Part shown: piece by piece, positions 1 to 8,953 of the stretch | Numbering within the stretch: position 1 is the first letter of the stretch | Layout of the letters: the number at the start of each line of letters is the position of its first letter | Assembly: GCA_029100545.1 (NCBI GenBank) | Contig: JAQXPH010000025.1 | Span: forward strand, 1 to 33,424 | Source: a bacterium | Lineage (GTDB): Bacteria; Bacillota_I; Bacilli_A; RF39; UBA660 | Reading direction: 5' to 3' | DNA length: 33,424 bases | The notes under the pieces: generated by a model | The model's database searches: none | The model's input: only the letters and a program-made list of their open reading frames with translations | What the model was told of the DNA's origin: nothing | Made by a program: the position numbers and the translations under genes

Positions 1-1
1 G

Positions 2-103
2 TTTATAGATGATATTGTATATGACAATAATTATTATAGACCATCATTTGCTTTAAATTATAAAACCCCAATTGAGTACAGAACTCAACTAGGGTTTAAA
101 TAA
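2..103 (+). CDS. IS3-family transposase, C-terminal end only (cut by window edge)
   Basis: An open frame from base 2 to a TAA at 101-103 reads as the last 33 residues of an rve-type integrase domain. It contains NNYYRPSFALNYKTPIEYR, the typical IS3-family ending (YNxxRPHxALxxxTPxEYR). The start lies left of the window, so it cannot be judged whether the element is intact. The frame is undamaged to its stop. In the family this is OrfB, the DDE transposase made by frameshifting from OrfA. It faces the 3' end of ileS. Confidence 0.8.
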   Translation, partial: FIDDIVYDNNYYRPSFALNYKTPIEYRTQLGFK

Positions 104-108
104 ATATC

Positions 109-140
109 TTTTTACTGTCTACTTTCTATTGACAAGTTCA
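109..140 (+). repeat. Probable right terminal inverted repeat of the IS3-like element
   Basis: Directly after the transposase stop lies a segment ending in ATTGACAAGTTCA. Read from outside on the minus strand it begins TGAACTTGTCAATAG, the usual TG...CA style of IS3 ends. The left end is outside the window, so the repeat cannot be confirmed by pairing. The exact end could be a few bases away. Confidence 0.45.
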
Positions 141-223
141 AGTTAGCTCTCTAATCCACTTTTTTAGCTGCCATTTAAGGCTGGCTTCACCTGCTTTTTT
201 TGCTAATAATAGCATTATTATTA

Positions 224-266
224 TATGCATGAATACAAATTGCATAACACAATTTAATCATGCATA
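224..266. repeat. Long interrupted stem-loop between IS end and ileS
   Basis: TATGCATGA (224-232) pairs with TCATGCATA (258-266), and inside it AAATTG pairs with CAATTT around a 7-nt loop. It lies 30 nt beyond the ileS stop. No U-run follows in either direction, so it is not a classic intrinsic terminator. It may still protect or end the ileS mRNA. The surrounding 141-295 contains no gene that I can see. Confidence 0.55.
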
Positions 267-295
267 GTTAATATATCATAAATATTTTAAAGTGC

Positions 296-3200
296 CTATA
301 TTTTTCTTTCAATATTAATACCAACATTTGCATCATTTAATTTCATATCTTTTGAAATATTTTCATCGAAATTTATTTCTAATGCTAATGTTTCATTTTT
401 TACATAGTCAATATTATCTTTAATAGAACTAGAAAATTCTTCATCAGCATTCATATTAATAATAATTCTATCGGCTATATCAAAATCTTTTTCTTTACGC
501 ATAGCTTGAACTTTTGATACAAATTCTCTAGCATTACCTTCTTTTTTTAGTTCATCAGTAATAACTGCATTTAAAATAACAAAATTACCATTTTCCATGC
601 CAATATCAAAGCCTTCTTTAGCACTATAACGAATATCTACAAGTTCTGGTGTTATATTATAATTTTCATTATTTATATTAAGTTCAATACTTTTTCCTTG
701 TTGAAGTTCATTAATTTCTTTTGAAGATAAATTTAATAATGCTTCTTGATATAATTTCATATTTTTACCAATTACTTTTCCTGCTTCTTTAAAATTTGGT
801 AAAACTTTAAAATTCATATATGTATTAATATCATTAACAAATACTACATTTTTTACATTTAATTCTTCTTTAATTAAATTTACTAAATCACTAAGTATAT
901 TTTCATTTTTACCATCTATTAATACTTCAGATAAAGGTTGACGTACTTTTATTTTATTTTCTTCACGTACAAATCTTCCGATACTTATTAACTGTCTTAC
1001 TAAATCCATTTTTTCCTCTAAAACAGGATTAATTAGCTTTTCATCACATTTTGGATAAGTACTTAAATGAACTGATTTTTCATTTGTTAATTTTTGATAT
1101 ATTTCTTCAGATATAAATGGAGCTAAAGGTGCAATTAATTTAGAAAGACTTACAAGAACTTCATAAGTTGTTTTATAAACAGCTTTTTTCGAAGTACTAA
1201 ATTCACTTCCCCAGAATCTTTTTCGACATCTTCTTATATACCAATTTGATAAATCATCAGAAACAAATGAAGTAATAAATTTAACTACTTTATTTAAATC
1301 ATATTCTTCAAAAGAAGAGTTTACATTTTTAACTAAATTATTATATTTTGAGAGTAACCATTTATCAATTTCTTCAAGTTCATTAAAACTAACATCGCAT
1401 TTTCCAATATCTATATTATCAACATTAGCATATAGACAAAAGAATGAATATGTATTTTTTAATGGATTAATAAATTTAGAATATACTTCTTTTACTCCTT
1501 CTTCATCAAATTTAAGTGGTGTCCAAACTGGTGATGCATAAAGCATGTACCATCTTATTGCATCAGCACCATATTCTTGCATTATATTAATTGGGTCAAT
1601 AATATTACCAGTTGATTTACTCATTTTTTTACCTTTAGCATCAAGCATCATATCATTTACAACTACATTTTTAAAGCTTGATTTACCAGATATAATTGTA
1701 GAAATAACTAATAATACATAGAACCATCCTCTTGTTTGGTCTATACCTTCCGCTATAAAATCAGCAGGAAATTGACTTTCAAAAAGTTCTTTGTTTTCAA
1801 ATGGATAATGATATTGAGCATAAGGCATAGCTCCTGAATCAAACCAAACATCCATAACATCTTTAACTCTTGTCATAGTCTTACCACATTTTGGACAAGT
1901 TAAATGGATATTATCAACATAAGGTCTATGAAGTTCCAAATTTTTGACATCAATATCTTTTTCAACTTTTCTATCATTAAGTTCTTCAACTGAACCAATT
2001 ACATCAAAATGATTACAACTATCACAAACCCAAATAGGAAGTGGACAACCCCAATATCTATTTCTTGAAATTCCCCAATCTATCATATTTTCAAGCCAAT
2101 TATTAAATCTTTTTGTTCCAACATAATCTGGATACCAATTTATGCTTTCATTAGCTTTAATAATTTTATCTTTATATGCAGTTGTTTTTACATACCATGC
2201 AGGTTTTGCATAATAAATAAGTGGGCTTTTACATCTCCAACAATGTGGATAATCATGAGTTAATTTGATCTTTTTAAATAATTTATCATTTTCTTTTAAA
2301 TATTTAATTATTTCAATTTCAAGATCACTATCAGTTACTAGTCTTCCTTTCCAAGGACCAATTTTATAGCATCCATCTTTGCCAACACTTTGAGAAAAAG
2401 ATATACCATTTTCATTACATACTCTATTATCATCAGCACCATAAGCTGGAGCAATATGAACAAGTCCTGTTCCATCTTCTGCGGTAACATAACTATCACA
2501 AACTACTTCAAAAGCTTTACCAGAAACTTCTGCAAAAGGCATTAGTTGTTCATATTTTGTACCTTTTAAATCTATACCTTTAAAAGTTTTAAGGACTTTA
2601 TATTCATCGCCAAGAACTTTTTGAGCAAGAGTAGAACAAACAATAAATTTATATCCCATAGACTCTACTAAAATATAATCATAATCTGGATTTACACAAA
2701 CTGCAACATTATCAATAAGTGTCCACGGAGTTGTAGTCCATACAAGCATATATTCATCTTTACCAACAATTTTAAATGGCACGATTACTGTATTTACTGT
2801 ATCAGATTGATAGCCTTGCGAAACTTCATGACTTGCAAGTTCTGTTCCACATCTTGGGCAATATGGTAAAACTTTAGAACCATAATAAACTAAACCCTTT
2901 TCATGCATTTGTTTTAAAATCCACCATTCACTTTCAATATAATTATTTTCACAAGTAACATATGGATTTTTAGTATCAATAAATTGGCCCATCATTTTTG
3001 TAACTTTATCTACTTCATTAATATTAGTTTTTGTTTCTACATTACATTCTTTACAAAAATTTTCTACACCAAATTTTTCAATATCTGCTTTACCAGAAAA
3101 TCCTAATTTCTTTTCAACATTTACTTCAATAGGTAGACCATGTGTATCTAAACCAATTTTACGTAAAACTTTATATCCATTCATAACTTTATATTTACAA

Positions 3201-3397
3201 AATGAATCTTTAATAGTTTTAGCAAATACATGATGAATTCCAGGTTTTGCATTAGCATATATTGGTCCATCATAAAATACCCAAGTTTTATCTCCTTTAG
3301 TACTTTCCTTTAAAATGTTTTCTTTTTCCCACTTTTCTAAAATATCATTTTCAACTTTAGAAACTTCTCTAGTATCTAGTTTTTTAAATTTTTCCAT
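296..3397 (-). CDS. ileS: Isoleucyl-tRNA synthetase, type 2, with GIHH signature motif
   Basis: Charges tRNA-Ile with isoleucine in the cytoplasm. About 1033 residues, normal length. The N-terminal catalytic core has FYDGPIYANAKPGIHH near residues 41-56, the CP1 editing domain has TTPWTLIDNVAV, and the KMSKS loop is intact (GKKMSKSTGN). The C-terminal anticodon domain is present. Overall the protein resembles the eukaryote-like IleRS2 rather than the usual bacterial IleRS1. The HxGH position reads G53-I54-H55-H56, so the first and third positions are swapped relative to HxGH. The ORF track begins four codons upstream at a TTG; the ATG at 3397 is preferred because GGAGGT lies just before it. 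A T-box leader controls it. Stop is TAG. Confidence 0.96.
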   Translation of the reverse strand: MEKFKKLDTREVSKVENDILEKWEKENILKESTKGDKTWVFYDGPIYANAKPGIHHVFAKTIKDSFCKYKVMNGYKVLRKIGLDTHGLPIEVNVEKKLGFSGKADIEKFGVENFCKECNVETKTNINEVDKVTKMMGQFIDTKNPYVTCENNYIESEWWILKQMHEKGLVYYGSKVLPYCPRCGTELASHEVSQGYQSDTVNTVIVPFKIVGKDEYMLVWTTTPWTLIDNVAVCVNPDYDYILVESMGYKFIVCSTLAQKVLGDEYKVLKTFKGIDLKGTKYEQLMPFAEVSGKAFEVVCDSYVTAEDGTGLVHIAPAYGADDNRVCNENGISFSQSVGKDGCYKIGPWKGRLVTDSDLEIEIIKYLKENDKLFKKIKLTHDYPHCWRCKSPLIYYAKPAWYVKTTAYKDKIIKANESINWYPDYVGTKRFNNWLENMIDWGISRNRYWGCPLPIWVCDSCNHFDVIGSVEELNDRKVEKDIDVKNLELHRPYVDNIHLTCPKCGKTMTRVKDVMDVWFDSGAMPYAQYHYPFENKELFESQFPADFIAEGIDQTRGWFYVLLVISTIISGKSSFKNVVVNDMMLDAKGKKMSKSTGNIIDPINIMQEYGADAIRWYMLYASPVWTPLKFDEEGVKEVYSKFINPLKNTYSFFCLYANVDNIDIGKCDVSFNELEEIDKWLLSKYNNLVKNVNSSFEEYDLNKVVKFITSFVSDDLSNWYIRRCRKRFWGSEFSTSKKAVYKTTYEVLVSLSKLIAPLAPFISEEIYQKLTNEKSVHLSTYPKCDEKLINPVLEEKMDLVRQLISIGRFVREENKIKVRQPLSEVLIDGKNENILSDLVNLIKEELNVKNVVFVNDINTYMNFKVLPNFKEAGKVIGKNMKLYQEALLNLSSKEINELQQGKSIELNINNENYNITPELVDIRYSAKEGFDIGMENGNFVILNAVITDELKKEGNAREFVSKVQAMRKEKDFDIADRIIINMNADEEFSSSIKDNIDYVKNETLALEINFDENISKDMKLNDANVGINIERKI

Positions 3398-3409
3398 TTT
3401 TACCTCCAA

Positions 3410-3620
3410 TAAAAAAAGGTAGTAACCAAAGGGTGCATTAGCACGGTACCACCTTTATATTTAACTTTTTATGTTAACGCCATTATACGTCCTATTCTAT
3501 TTACTTAAATAGGAAACTAGCAAGTGATCTAAATTATTATCAATTATTAATTTTCACCAACCATTAACTCTCTAAAAATTAAATAATAATTCCGTCTTGT
3601 TCATAATCTTTTAAAACTAT
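3410..3620 (-). promoter_or_regulatory. T-box riboswitch (Ile) in front of ileS
   Basis: On the minus strand the leader contains the T-box sequence AAAGGTGGTACCGTGC followed by GCACCCTTT. A terminator helix then forms between AAAGGTGGTA and TACTACCTTT, ending in a U-run just before the ileS ribosome site. Stem I is full length: its base pairs CAAG with CTTG, and a long AATTATTATT/GATAATAATTT helix and AGAGAG/GGTTGGTGAAA elements follow. The specifier loop holds ATC (3528-3526), an isoleucine codon, followed by A as expected. Uncharged tRNA-Ile should favour the antiterminator and switch ileS on. Confidence 0.93.
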
Positions 3621-3626
3621 AAATAA

Positions 3627-3655
3627 ATTATATGATTTTTATTTTTAATTGTCAA
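3627..3655 (-). promoter_or_regulatory. Consensus sigma-A promoter for the ileS T-box transcript
   Basis: TTGACA (3655-3650) and TATAAT (3632-3627) are perfect hexamers separated by 17 nt. Transcription should start near 3620. It sits only about 30 nt after the stop of the neighbouring 131-aa gene, so ileS has its own strong promoter. Confidence 0.88.
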
Positions 3656-3687
3656 ATAATTATTTTCAATTCCAATTTTTTTATTAT

Positions 3688-4083
3688 TCATACTTTCTTC
3701 TTATGAAATATAATACAAAATAATGCTAAAATTGTAAAAAAACATAATGTTCCAATTAATGGTGTTATATAACTTTTATCACTTATATCTTTTATTTCTT
3801 TAGCACTATTTACATCTTTAAAAACTGGTGTTTCACTTGTATATTCTTTATTAACAACTAATGTATAAGTTGTAACTTTGTCATCATAAACCTCAATTAA
3901 AACATGATTTTCTCCAGGTGTTAAATTATTATTTCCATAAACAGTTACTGTGCAATTATCACAAGTATCATAGTTAAATACAAGTGTTAATATATCTTTA
4001 TTTACATTTACTACATAATTAAATACTTCACTACTAAAGTCTGGTGAAATTTCACCATTTAATACTTCAAGATTATAAAGCAT
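3688..4083 (-). CDS. Small tail-anchored protein with one cadherin-like beta-sandwich domain
   Basis: 131 residues. Residues 2-80 match the cadherin-like beta-sandwich repeat pattern: LYNLEVLNGEISPDFSSEVFN, then YVVNV, and ending VTTYTLVVN. A single hydrophobic segment (about 104-125) follows with a KKK tail, so the C terminus anchors the protein in the membrane. There is no N-terminal signal peptide, which is odd for a domain usually found outside the cell. The start is supported by AAAGGAG nine bases upstream. It follows hemW by 14 nt and is probably the last gene of the spoIIP-lepA-hemW run. CDNC is a possible disulfide or metal pair. Function unknown. Confidence 0.7.
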   Translation of the reverse strand: MLYNLEVLNGEISPDFSSEVFNYVVNVNKDILTLVFNYDTCDNCTVTVYGNNNLTPGENHVLIEVYDDKVTTYTLVVNKEYTSETPVFKDVNSAKEIKDISDKSYITPLIGTLCFFTILALFCIIFHKKKV

Positions 4084-4097
4084 TTTTCTTTTCTCCT

Positions 4098-5186
4098 TTA
4101 AATTAGTTTTATTAATATTTCATTTTGTACATAAATATATTTTTCATTTATAAATATAAAATCATTTTCATAAATAAGTTCATTTAACTTAATTAATTTT
4201 TTTACTTTTTCATTTTCTAATATATTAGTATGATATTTTTCATTAAAATTATTTACATTTATTCCATTTATTTTTCTAAGTCCTAATATAAGACCATATT
4301 TAAAATTATCTTCATTAGTAATTATTTCTTTATTTAATAAATATATTCCTTTTAAATAATCATTTAAATTTCTTGTATTATTATATCTAATATTAGATAT
4401 ATATCCACTTGCCCCTAATCCGAAACCATAATAATATTCATTATTCCAATATACTAAATTATGCTCTGATTCATATCCTTTTTTTGCAAAATTACTTATT
4501 TCATAATGATTAAAACCTTTTTCCTTTAAAAATTTACAAATTATTTTATACATTTTATAATCTAATTTTTCTTTAATTGGTTTTATATTATTAATATAAA
4601 GTACAGTATTTTCTTCTATCATAAGACTATAAGTACTAATATGAGTTATATCTAAAGATGTTAAAAGATTTAAATCATTTAAAAGTATTTTTTCATTTTC
4701 ATTAGGAACTGCATATATTAAATCAACATTGATATTATTAAAGCCAAACTTTTTACATAAATTTATTTTATTTTTTACATCTTCATAATCACAAGTTCTA
4801 TTTAATAATATTAAATTATCTTTATTAAATGATTCAATTCCAATACTTAATCTATTTACTTTACCTTTTTTTAAAATATTTAACAAATTAGAATTTATAT
4901 CATTAATATTACATTCAAAAGTAAATTCATAATTTTTTATAAAATTAAATTTATTAATAATAGTAAATAATTTTTCTAAACATTTTTCACTTAATGAAGA
5001 TGGAGTTCCTCCTCCAATATATAACGTTTTTACTTTAGAACTAATATTATAACTTTTAATTTCTTTTTCTAAAGAATCTAAATATAAATCAACCCATTTT
5101 TCATTATATAAAAGTTTACAAAAATCGCAATATGAACAAATTGATTTACAAAAAGGAATATGGATATAAATACTTACATCATTCAT
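4098..5186 (-). CDS. hemW: HemW-like radical SAM heme chaperone (HemN-related)
   Basis: 362 residues. The radical SAM cluster motif is near the N terminus (C13-x3-C17-x2-C20, in IHIPFCKSICSYCDFC), followed by the SAM-binding glycine motif YIGGGTPSSL and a HemN C-terminal region. In this family the protein binds heme and hands it to target proteins; it is not a true coproporphyrinogen oxidase. The Bacillus order lepA-hemN/hemW supports the call. Its ATG overlaps the upstream HTH gene's TGA as ATGA, indicating translational coupling. An extra Cys at position 23 (CDFC) differs from the common CDF-N/S ending. Confidence 0.9.
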   Translation of the reverse strand: MNDVSIYIHIPFCKSICSYCDFCKLLYNEKWVDLYLDSLEKEIKSYNISSKVKTLYIGGGTPSSLSEKCLEKLFTIINKFNFIKNYEFTFECNINDINSNLLNILKKGKVNRLSIGIESFNKDNLILLNRTCDYEDVKNKINLCKKFGFNNINVDLIYAVPNENEKILLNDLNLLTSLDITHISTYSLMIEENTVLYINNIKPIKEKLDYKMYKIICKFLKEKGFNHYEISNFAKKGYESEHNLVYWNNEYYYGFGLGASGYISNIRYNNTRNLNDYLKGIYLLNKEIITNEDNFKYGLILGLRKINGINVNNFNEKYHTNILENEKVKKLIKLNELIYENDFIFINEKYIYVQNEILIKLI

Positions 5187-5491
5187 CTTTTTTTACAACC
5201 TGAAAATCTACCATCTTCACCTTTAAGTGCTATATTATTCATGGCAAAATTTTTACCACCTTTAATTTTAGCATTATAAAGGTTTTGTTTTCTTTTTTGC
5301 GCTATTACATTATAAGTTTCATAGCCAAGGACTTCCATAGCAAGAGGACAAGTTAAATATCTTCCTACACTTGTTGAACTAATGCCGGTAATATTAGATA
5401 GTTCTATATCAGAATAATTACTTTTCAAAAATAATTTACTTAAAAAAAGAATTTTTATTTTCATTTCTTCTTCTTGTTTTTTACTTCTCAT
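5183..5491 (-). CDS. Small helix-turn-helix protein, SpoIIID-like in layout
   Basis: 102 residues. A predicted HTH lies around residues 30-47 (DIELSNITGISSTSVGRYL), followed by a basic helix and a KGG motif (KIKGGKNFAMNN). Sporulation regulator SpoIIID has the same plan: an HTH with GVSKSTVHKDL, then a basic segment ending RGGEATKLKY. The similarity is by eye only, so the family assignment is tentative. The gene lies between lepA (2 nt away) and hemW (4-nt overlap), so all three are one operon. In B. subtilis no gene lies here; hrcA follows hemN instead. Ribosome site GAGGAG lies inside the lepA stop region. It could also be an unrelated DNA-binding protein. Confidence 0.65.
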   Translation of the reverse strand: MRSKKQEEEMKIKILFLSKLFLKSNYSDIELSNITGISSTSVGRYLTCPLAMEVLGYETYNVIAQKRKQNLYNAKIKGGKNFAMNNIALKGEDGRFSGCKKR

Positions 5492-5493
5492 TT

Positions 5494-7287
5494 TTACTCC
5501 TCATCACTTAGAATACTTAGAAAGGCTTCTTTTGGTACTTCAACAGAACCTATCATTTTCATTCTTTTCTTTCCTTCTTTTTGTTTTTCAAGTAATTTTC
5601 TTTTTCTTGAAACATCGCCACCATAACATTTAGCTAATACATTTTTTTTCATGGCGCTAACATTTTCTCTTGCAATTATCTTTGACCCAATACTTGCTTG
5701 AATTGGAACTTCAAACATTTGTCTTGGAATTGTTTTTCGTAATTTATTTACAATATCTTTACCCTTTTGATAAGCAAAATCTTCGTGAACTATAACAGAT
5801 AATGCATCAACAATTTGGCCATTTAATAAAATATCCATTTTAACAAGTTTACTTACTCTATAATCACTTATTTCATAATCAAAAGAAGCATAACCTTTTG
5901 TACTACTTTTAAGTTTATCATAAAAATCATAAATTATTTCACCAAGTGGGATATAATAATGAATATTTACTCTAGTTTCATCTATATATTCCGTTGTATC
6001 ATATATACCTCTTTTATTTTGACAAAGTGTCATTATTGGTCCAATAAATTCAGTTGGGGCAATTATATTTGTATAAATATATGGCTCTTTAATATATGAT
6101 ATTTTTACTTTTTCAGGCATTTCATTAGGACTAGATATTTCAATTTCTTCACCAGATGTAAGCATAACTTTATAAACAACTGAAGGACTTGTTGCAATTG
6201 TTTCAAGATTAAATTCTCTTTCAAGTCTAGTTAATATAATATCCATATGTAAAAGTCCTAAAAAACCTACCCTAAAACCAAAACCAAGAGCAATTGATGT
6301 TTCTGGGCTAAAAGTAAGTGCAGCATCATTTAATTTTAACTTTTCTAAAGCTTCTTTTAATTCATCATATTTATTTGTTTCGGTAGGAAATATTCCTGAA
6401 AATACCATTGGTTTCATCTTTTTATAACCTTTTAAAGGTTCAAGTGCTTCATTATTTTCAAGAGTAATTGTATCTCCAACGGCAACTTTTGTAATATCTT
6501 TTATTGCGGCGCAAACATAACCAACCATACCACTGGAAAGTTCAGTTTGACTAATATTTGTTAGACGATTAATTCCTAATTCAGTTACCTCAAAAACGGA
6601 AGATGTTGCCATCATTTTTATTTTATCTTTTACTTTAATTTTTCCATCAACAACTTTAACAAGTAAAACTACTCCCTTATATGGGTCATAATGACTATCA
6701 AAAATTAATGCTCTTAAAGGTTTATCTTCATTAATAACAGGTGCTGGTACTTTTTCAATGACAGTTTCTAAAATTTCTTTTACTCCTAAACCTGTTTTAG
6801 CGCTACAAAGAAGTATTTCATTTTCTTTAAAACCTAAAGAATTTATTAATTCACTTTTTACTTTTTCAACATTTGCATTAGGAAGATCAATTTTATTAAT
6901 AACAGGAATAATTGTTAAATCATTTTCAAGAGCAAGATATAAATTAGCAAGTGTTTGAGCCTCGATTCCTTGAGAAGCATCCACTACTAAAATAGCACCT
7001 TCACAAGAAGCAAGTGAACGTGATACTTCATAAGAAAAATCAACATGACCTGGAGTATCTATTAAATTTAAAATATAATCATTTCCTTGATAATTATAAT
7101 TTAAACTAACTGCATTAAGTTTTATTGTAATACCTCTTTCTTTTTCAAGTTCCATATTATCAAGTATTTGAGTCTCATTATTTCGATTACTATAAGCATT
7201 TGTAAGTTCCAAAAAACGATCTGCTAAAGTACTTTTACCATGATCAATATGAGCAATAATTGAAAAGTTTCTAATATTTGATTTCAT
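5494..7287 (-). CDS. lepA: Elongation factor 4 (LepA), ribosome back-translocase GTPase
   Basis: 597 residues, the normal length. GTPase motifs are all present: AHIDHGKS (12-19), [23 protein letters not shown] and SAKTG. The LepA C-terminal domain ends with [16 protein letters not shown], which is typical. It acts on stalled or mistranslocated ribosomes. GGTGG precedes the ATG. It lies downstream of spoIIP and the yqxA-like gene as in Bacillus and overlaps nothing, with 29 nt on the upstream side. Confidence 0.97.
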   Translation of the reverse strand: MKSNIRNFSIIAHIDHGKSTLADRFLELTNAYSNRNNETQILDNMELEKERGITIKLNAVSLNYNYQGNDYILNLIDTPGHVDFSYEVSRSLASCEGAILVVDASQGIEAQTLANLYLALENDLTIIPVINKIDLPNANVEKVKSELINSLGFKENEILLCSAKTGLGVKEILETVIEKVPAPVINEDKPLRALIFDSHYDPYKGVVLLVKVVDGKIKVKDKIKMMATSSVFEVTELGINRLTNISQTELSSGMVGYVCAAIKDITKVAVGDTITLENNEALEPLKGYKKMKPMVFSGIFPTETNKYDELKEALEKLKLNDAALTFSPETSIALGFGFRVGFLGLLHMDIILTRLEREFNLETIATSPSVVYKVMLTSGEEIEISSPNEMPEKVKISYIKEPYIYTNIIAPTEFIGPIMTLCQNKRGIYDTTEYIDETRVNIHYYIPLGEIIYDFYDKLKSSTKGYASFDYEISDYRVSKLVKMDILLNGQIVDALSVIVHEDFAYQKGKDIVNKLRKTIPRQMFEVPIQASIGSKIIARENVSAMKKNVLAKCYGGDVSRKRKLLEKQKEGKKRMKMIGSVEVPKEAFLSILSDEE

Positions 7288-7316
7288 TTAACCACCAAAT
7301 ATTATTATACATAAAG

Positions 7317-7643
7317 TTAAGAAATAAATAAAGACCGTATGAAATCCCAAACATTTTTTACTTTTGAAGAAAAAATACTACTTAATTTATTTGATACTGC
7401 ATTTGCAGTTTTTGTATAAATATTTGAATAATCTTCTTCTTTAGGCAAATATGATATAACATTTACTTCTTTACCATCAGCAATATCTTTTTCAAATTCA
7501 TTTATTTTATTTTGGGTAAAAATAACTTTTTCTCTTATTTTTTTATCATAGTAACCAGTTTCTTTAGCAATAAAAAGGCCACAATATATTAAAAATAATA
7601 ATATTAAAATTTTTGTAAAAGGACTAGTTTTTTTCTCTTTCAT
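7317..7643 (-). CDS. yqxA: YqxA-like small membrane protein between spoIIP and lepA
   Basis: 108 residues with one N-terminal transmembrane helix (about 10-28) after a lysine-rich start, then a polar extracytoplasmic region of about 80 residues with a hydrophobic patch at the C terminus. No catalytic motif is visible. B. subtilis has YqxA (about 110 aa, DUF3679) at exactly this place, between spoIIP and lepA. The call rests mainly on position, length and topology rather than on clear sequence likeness. Its ATG overlaps the spoIIP stop by one base, so it is probably translated with spoIIP. Confidence 0.6.
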   Translation of the reverse strand: MKEKKTSPFTKILILLFLIYCGLFIAKETGYYDKKIREKVIFTQNKINEFEKDIADGKEVNVISYLPKEEDYSNIYTKTANAVSNKLSSIFSSKVKNVWDFIRSLFIS

Positions 7644-8485
7644 TATCCCTCCATTATATATCCCACTAAAATTTTAGCAAAAATTTCTAAAGTATTATTT
7701 ACTTCTGTAATAGTATTATATTGACCTCCAACTTCTATTAAAATTGCATTACTACTAAAATCTTGATTATATACTCCGTCTACTCCTACTCCACTTTTTT
7801 TAGTTATACCTCTAGAAAGACAACTATTTATTTTTATTAATCTTTCATTTAAAGAATTAATCATTTTTTCATTTTCTAAATAATTTTTATTTTCTAAACC
7901 TAATACAAATAATATTTTGGCATAACTTTTATTATCAATTACACACGTAGTTTTTTCATAAACTGAAGAATCTCGATGTAAATCAATAAAATATATAAGA
8001 GTAGGATAATTTATTATGCTTTGTTCTAAAAGAATTCTACTTGCCTTATAACTATCTTTATAAGTTAAATTATTTTCATTTAAAATATTTTTTAAAGATT
8101 CATTTTCTACAATTGCTTTAATATCATAATCATTTAAATATTCTTTTAAAATATAACTTGCAAACATTACATTATAATCAAGATTATAACTATTTACTTT
8201 ATCATATAAATAGTTTTCTGTTTGATGAGTATTATAAATATAAACTGTTGGAGATCTTTGATTAGTACTTTCCTCTGTTTCTTTAAAAATAGTTTTTTCA
8301 TTATTTTCTTTTTTTTGAGCTTTACCTAAATAAGTATATGTTAAATATATTAATTTATCTTCATTTATTTTATAATTAGTACGAATTATTTTAATAATTA
8401 TAAGAATTAATATCATTTCTAATAAAAAAATAATAATTTTTCTTTGTATTTTTTTCTTTTTACTTAAACTTTTAAAATGTCCCAT
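7643..8485 (-). CDS. spoIIP: Stage II sporulation protein P, amidase/endopeptidase
   Basis: 280 residues, shorter than the roughly 400 of B. subtilis; the loss is mainly in the N-terminal linker. A lysine-rich start and one transmembrane helix (about 16-35) anchor it. The catalytic domain shows the family motifs NTHQTENY (His87), DLHRDS (His170) and EVGG (Glu251). In endospore formers SpoIIP works with SpoIID and SpoIIM to cut septal peptidoglycan during engulfment. B. subtilis has gpr between rpsT and spoIIP; here rpsT faces directly away from spoIIP and gpr is absent. GGTGA precedes the ATG. Confidence 0.93.
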   Translation of the reverse strand: MGHFKSLSKKKKIQRKIIIFLLEMILILIIIKIIRTNYKINEDKLIYLTYTYLGKAQKKENNEKTIFKETEESTNQRSPTVYIYNTHQTENYLYDKVNSYNLDYNVMFASYILKEYLNDYDIKAIVENESLKNILNENNLTYKDSYKASRILLEQSIINYPTLIYFIDLHRDSSVYEKTTCVIDNKSYAKILFVLGLENKNYLENEKMINSLNERLIKINSCLSRGITKKSGVGVDGVYNQDFSSNAILIEVGGQYNTITEVNNTLEIFAKILVGYIMEG

Positions 8486-8584
8486 ATAATCACCAATAAA
8501 ATATTAACAAATATTTTTTATATATTTTGTCGAATAATATCACTATTTTATTAATAATTATATTTTAGATAGAAACAAAAATGC

Positions 8585-8613
8585 TTGCTATTTCATAGTA
8601 CATTTGATAAAAT
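8585..8613 (+). promoter_or_regulatory. Promoter of rpsT
   Basis: TTGCTA (8585-8590), 17 nt, then TAAAAT (8608-8613). Transcription should start near 8620, leaving a 5' UTR of about 24 nt that carries the ribosome site GGAAGGA. Confidence 0.75.
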
Positions 8614-8643
8614 ATTTACGTACAAAAAAGGAAGGAAGAAAAA

Positions 8644-8904
8644 ATGGCAAATATTAAAAGTTCAAAAAAAGCAATAAAAGTTATCGCAAAGAAAACTGAA
8701 AATAATCATGAAACTAAAGCTCAAGTTAAAAATTTAATTAAAGATATCGAAAAATTAATCGCTTCAGGTGATAAAGAAAAAGCTACTGAAGTATTTAAAG
8801 TTTTTCAAAAATCTTGTGATAGCGCTGTAAGCAAAGGTTTAATTAAATCTAATACTGCTGACAGACAAAAGAAAAGAATATCATCAAAAATTAAAAATAT
8901 GTAG
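8644..8904 (+). CDS. rpsT: 30S ribosomal protein S20
   Basis: 86 residues, the normal size. It begins MANIKSSKKAIKV, is rich in Lys, and ends with the S20 pattern IKSNTADRQKKRISSKIKNM. It binds 16S rRNA early in 30S assembly. GGAAGGA is placed well before the ATG. It is a single-gene unit with its own promoter and terminator, divergent from spoIIP; in Bacillus rpsT also neighbours gpr-spoIIP. Confidence 0.97.
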   Translation: MANIKSSKKAIKVIAKKTENNHETKAQVKNLIKDIEKLIASGDKEKATEVFKVFQKSCDSAVSKGLIKSNTADRQKKRISSKIKNM

Positions 8905-8925
8905 TATTTATTTACTACTTTTTTT
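8901..8925 (+). terminator. Rho-independent terminator of rpsT
   Basis: GTAGTA (8901-8906) pairs with TACTAC (8913-8918) around a 6-nt loop, followed by seven T. The TAG stop of rpsT lies inside the left arm. Confidence 0.8.
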
Positions 8926-8938
8926 ATTTTCTAATATT

Positions 8939-8947
8939 TGTTAAAAT
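8939..8947 (+). promoter_or_regulatory. Extended -10 promoter placed for a leaderless transcript
   Basis: TG-T-TAAAAT at 8939-8947 is an extended -10 element. Six bases follow, and base 8954 is the A of the next ATG. No Shine-Dalgarno sequence precedes that ATG. The predicted transcript therefore begins at the start codon. Confidence 0.55.
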
Positions 8948-8953
8948 AAAATT

